Assembly (NCBI GenBank): GCA_047635955.1
Contig: JBLIGW010000063.1
Span: forward strand, 1 to 5,823
Direction of reading: 5' to 3'
DNA: 5,823 nt
From: WFTC01 sp047635955
GTDB taxonomy: Bacteria; Patescibacteriota; Gracilibacteria; UBA1369; 2-02-FULL-48-14
A model generated the notes under the pieces. That model saw only the letters and a program-made list of their open reading frames with translations, was not told where the DNA came from and made no database searches. The translations under genes were made by a program, and so were the position numbers. This document shows, piece after piece, positions 5,020 to 5,823 of the stretch. The number at the start of each line of letters is the position of its first letter. Within the stretch, counting starts at the first letter, position 1.

Positions 5020-5801
5020 CCCCAAAGCTCACCCACTGCGTCCCAACTATCTGAACTCTCAATCACCAAGTCATAGACCGAGGCGTGTTCTTTACGATTA
5101 TCTTCATCAGGATTATTTAAAAATCCAATTTTAAGTACGACATCATGAGGCAGTCCATCCGCCATATTTGAATCTCCTGCCATGTCTCCTACCAAAAAAA
5201 CATTGGGGCGATTTTCAACCAAAGCACGATAAGGGCCCAACTCCTGCTCACATTTATTTAGGCCATGAATTACCGGGGGTGCATAAGCAATCGCTGCTCC
5301 TGCTTCGTCATACTCCATAAAGTTAGCCACAACATGAACATTGGAGCTATAAAGTCCGGCCTCCTCCAGAACAATTTCAATGATGTCTCCAAATCCAGCT
5401 GACAAAATCAAAACCGGAATTTGAAGTTCCGCAGCCTGAGTCAGAAATTCAGCAACGCCAGTTCGGAGTTTAATAAAGTTCTGACCTTTCATTAATTCAA
5501 GGTGTTCTTTCTTAAAGCCATATTGAATCATCAAATGAAACTGAGCCTCCCACCACTCATGCATCAGCTGCTCTTTCTCTTCATGAGGGATCAAAGGGTC
5601 CACTTCAAAGGGATGATAATGTTCAAAAAGCTGAATGGCTCGTACTCCATATTCTTCAGGCAAAAATCCCAAACGGCGAATCGGTGAAAACGAAGCCCCC
5701 CCCTTTCTAAAGTCCGTAAGCGTTCGATCGAAATCACAAATAATGTGAAGCTTGTCAGTTCCTGCTTGACTCAGGGCTTGAATTTTTTCTTGAAAACTCA
5801 T
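4992..5801 (-). CDS. HAD-superfamily pyrimidine 5'-nucleotidase-like protein (UMPH-1/NT5C3 family)
   Basis: The family dephosphorylates UMP and CMP (and in some members m7GMP) to nucleosides in the cytoplasm, with Mg2+. All HAD motifs are present in this 269-residue chain: motif I D23-F-D25-R-T27, motif II S134 in LILSAG, motif III K183 in HGLNKCE, and motif IV D206/D210 in LVGDMAGDSNMAD. Beyond the core, several stretches recall human NT5C3A: EVDPLIPHEEK with a WW-containing cap helix (66-90), SAGFGDIIEIVLEEAGLY, VVANFMEYDEAG, and LKIGFLNN near the end. That favours UMPH-1 over generic phosphoserine phosphatase-like HADs. The segment after motif I (FRKGGASFSPIRRLGF) differs from the animal proteins, so the substrate is uncertain. 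Start is ATG at 5801, with only 22 bases upstream in view and no clear ribosome binding site. The final eight or so codons and the stop lie inside the end of the PBP gene. It could supply pyrimidine nucleosides by salvage or limit nucleotide pools. Confidence 0.85.
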   Translation of the reverse strand: MSFQEKIQALSQAGTDKLHIICDFDRTLTDFRKGGASFSPIRRLGFLPEEYGVRAIQLFEHYHPFEVDPLIPHEEKEQLMHEWWEAQFHLMIQYGFKKEHLELMKGQNFIKLRTGVAEFLTQAAELQIPVLILSAGFGDIIEIVLEEAGLYSSNVHVVANFMEYDEAGAAIAYAPPVIHGLNKCEQELGPYRALVENRPNVFLVGDMAGDSNMADGLPHDVVLKIGFLNNPDEDNRKEHASVYDLVIESSDSWDAVGELWGQILSGGTL

Positions 5802-5823
5802 AAAGCAATCACACCACGGTAAG

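Noticed and set aside
4792..5025. 77-codon minus-strand frame over the PBP 3' end
   Set aside because: It is antisense to the conserved KSGTA region and overlaps the end of the nucleotidase in another frame; no family features.
5502..5687. 61-codon plus-strand frame
   Set aside because: It is antisense to the nucleotidase, which has all HAD motifs in the correct frame.

Overview
The window looks like part of a small, AT-leaning bacterial genome, most plausibly a Patescibacteria/CPR-type organism. This is an inference from several things together: tight packing with genes overlapping tail to tail, few recognisable Shine-Dalgarno sites, a stand-alone M16 peptidase, an oversized penicillin-binding protein with acidic insertions, and arginine written mainly as CGA/CGT. 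TGA ends the penicillin-binding protein exactly where its family should end, and frequent CGA codons also argue against the recoded (TGA = Gly) Gracilibacteria/Absconditabacteria. A phylum call would need marker genes that are not here.

Layout, left to right. At 1-228 (minus) is the 5' part of an unrecognised gene running off the edge. Diverging from it, a lone receiver-domain protein (283-699, plus) starts just past a perfect 15-bp palindrome. It meets nucleoside diphosphate kinase (ndk, 696-1178, minus) tail to tail with a 4-base overlap. Between ndk and the next gene lies a 221-bp spacer rich in inverted repeats (1179-1399). Then come an M16 zinc peptidase (1400-2671, minus) and, divergent from it across 62 bp, a class B penicillin-binding protein (2734-5019, plus). 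The latter overlaps tail to tail by 28 bp with a HAD-superfamily protein resembling eukaryotic pyrimidine 5'-nucleotidase (NT5C3/UMPH-1), at 4992-5801, minus.

Functionally this is mostly housekeeping: nucleotide pools (ndk and the pyrimidine nucleotidase), cell-wall synthesis (the PBP) and proteolysis (M16). No operon joins them, because most adjacent pairs are divergent or convergent. The outlier is the receiver gene. It uses AGA and ATA codons heavily, which its neighbours almost avoid, suggesting a different origin or expression regime. I found no tRNA, rRNA, CRISPR array, transposase or convincing intrinsic terminator. I do not see a clear new multi-gene system. The points most worth a second look are the codon-atypical orphan receiver, the palindrome cluster at 1299-1380, the NT5C3-like enzyme and the insertions in the PBP.
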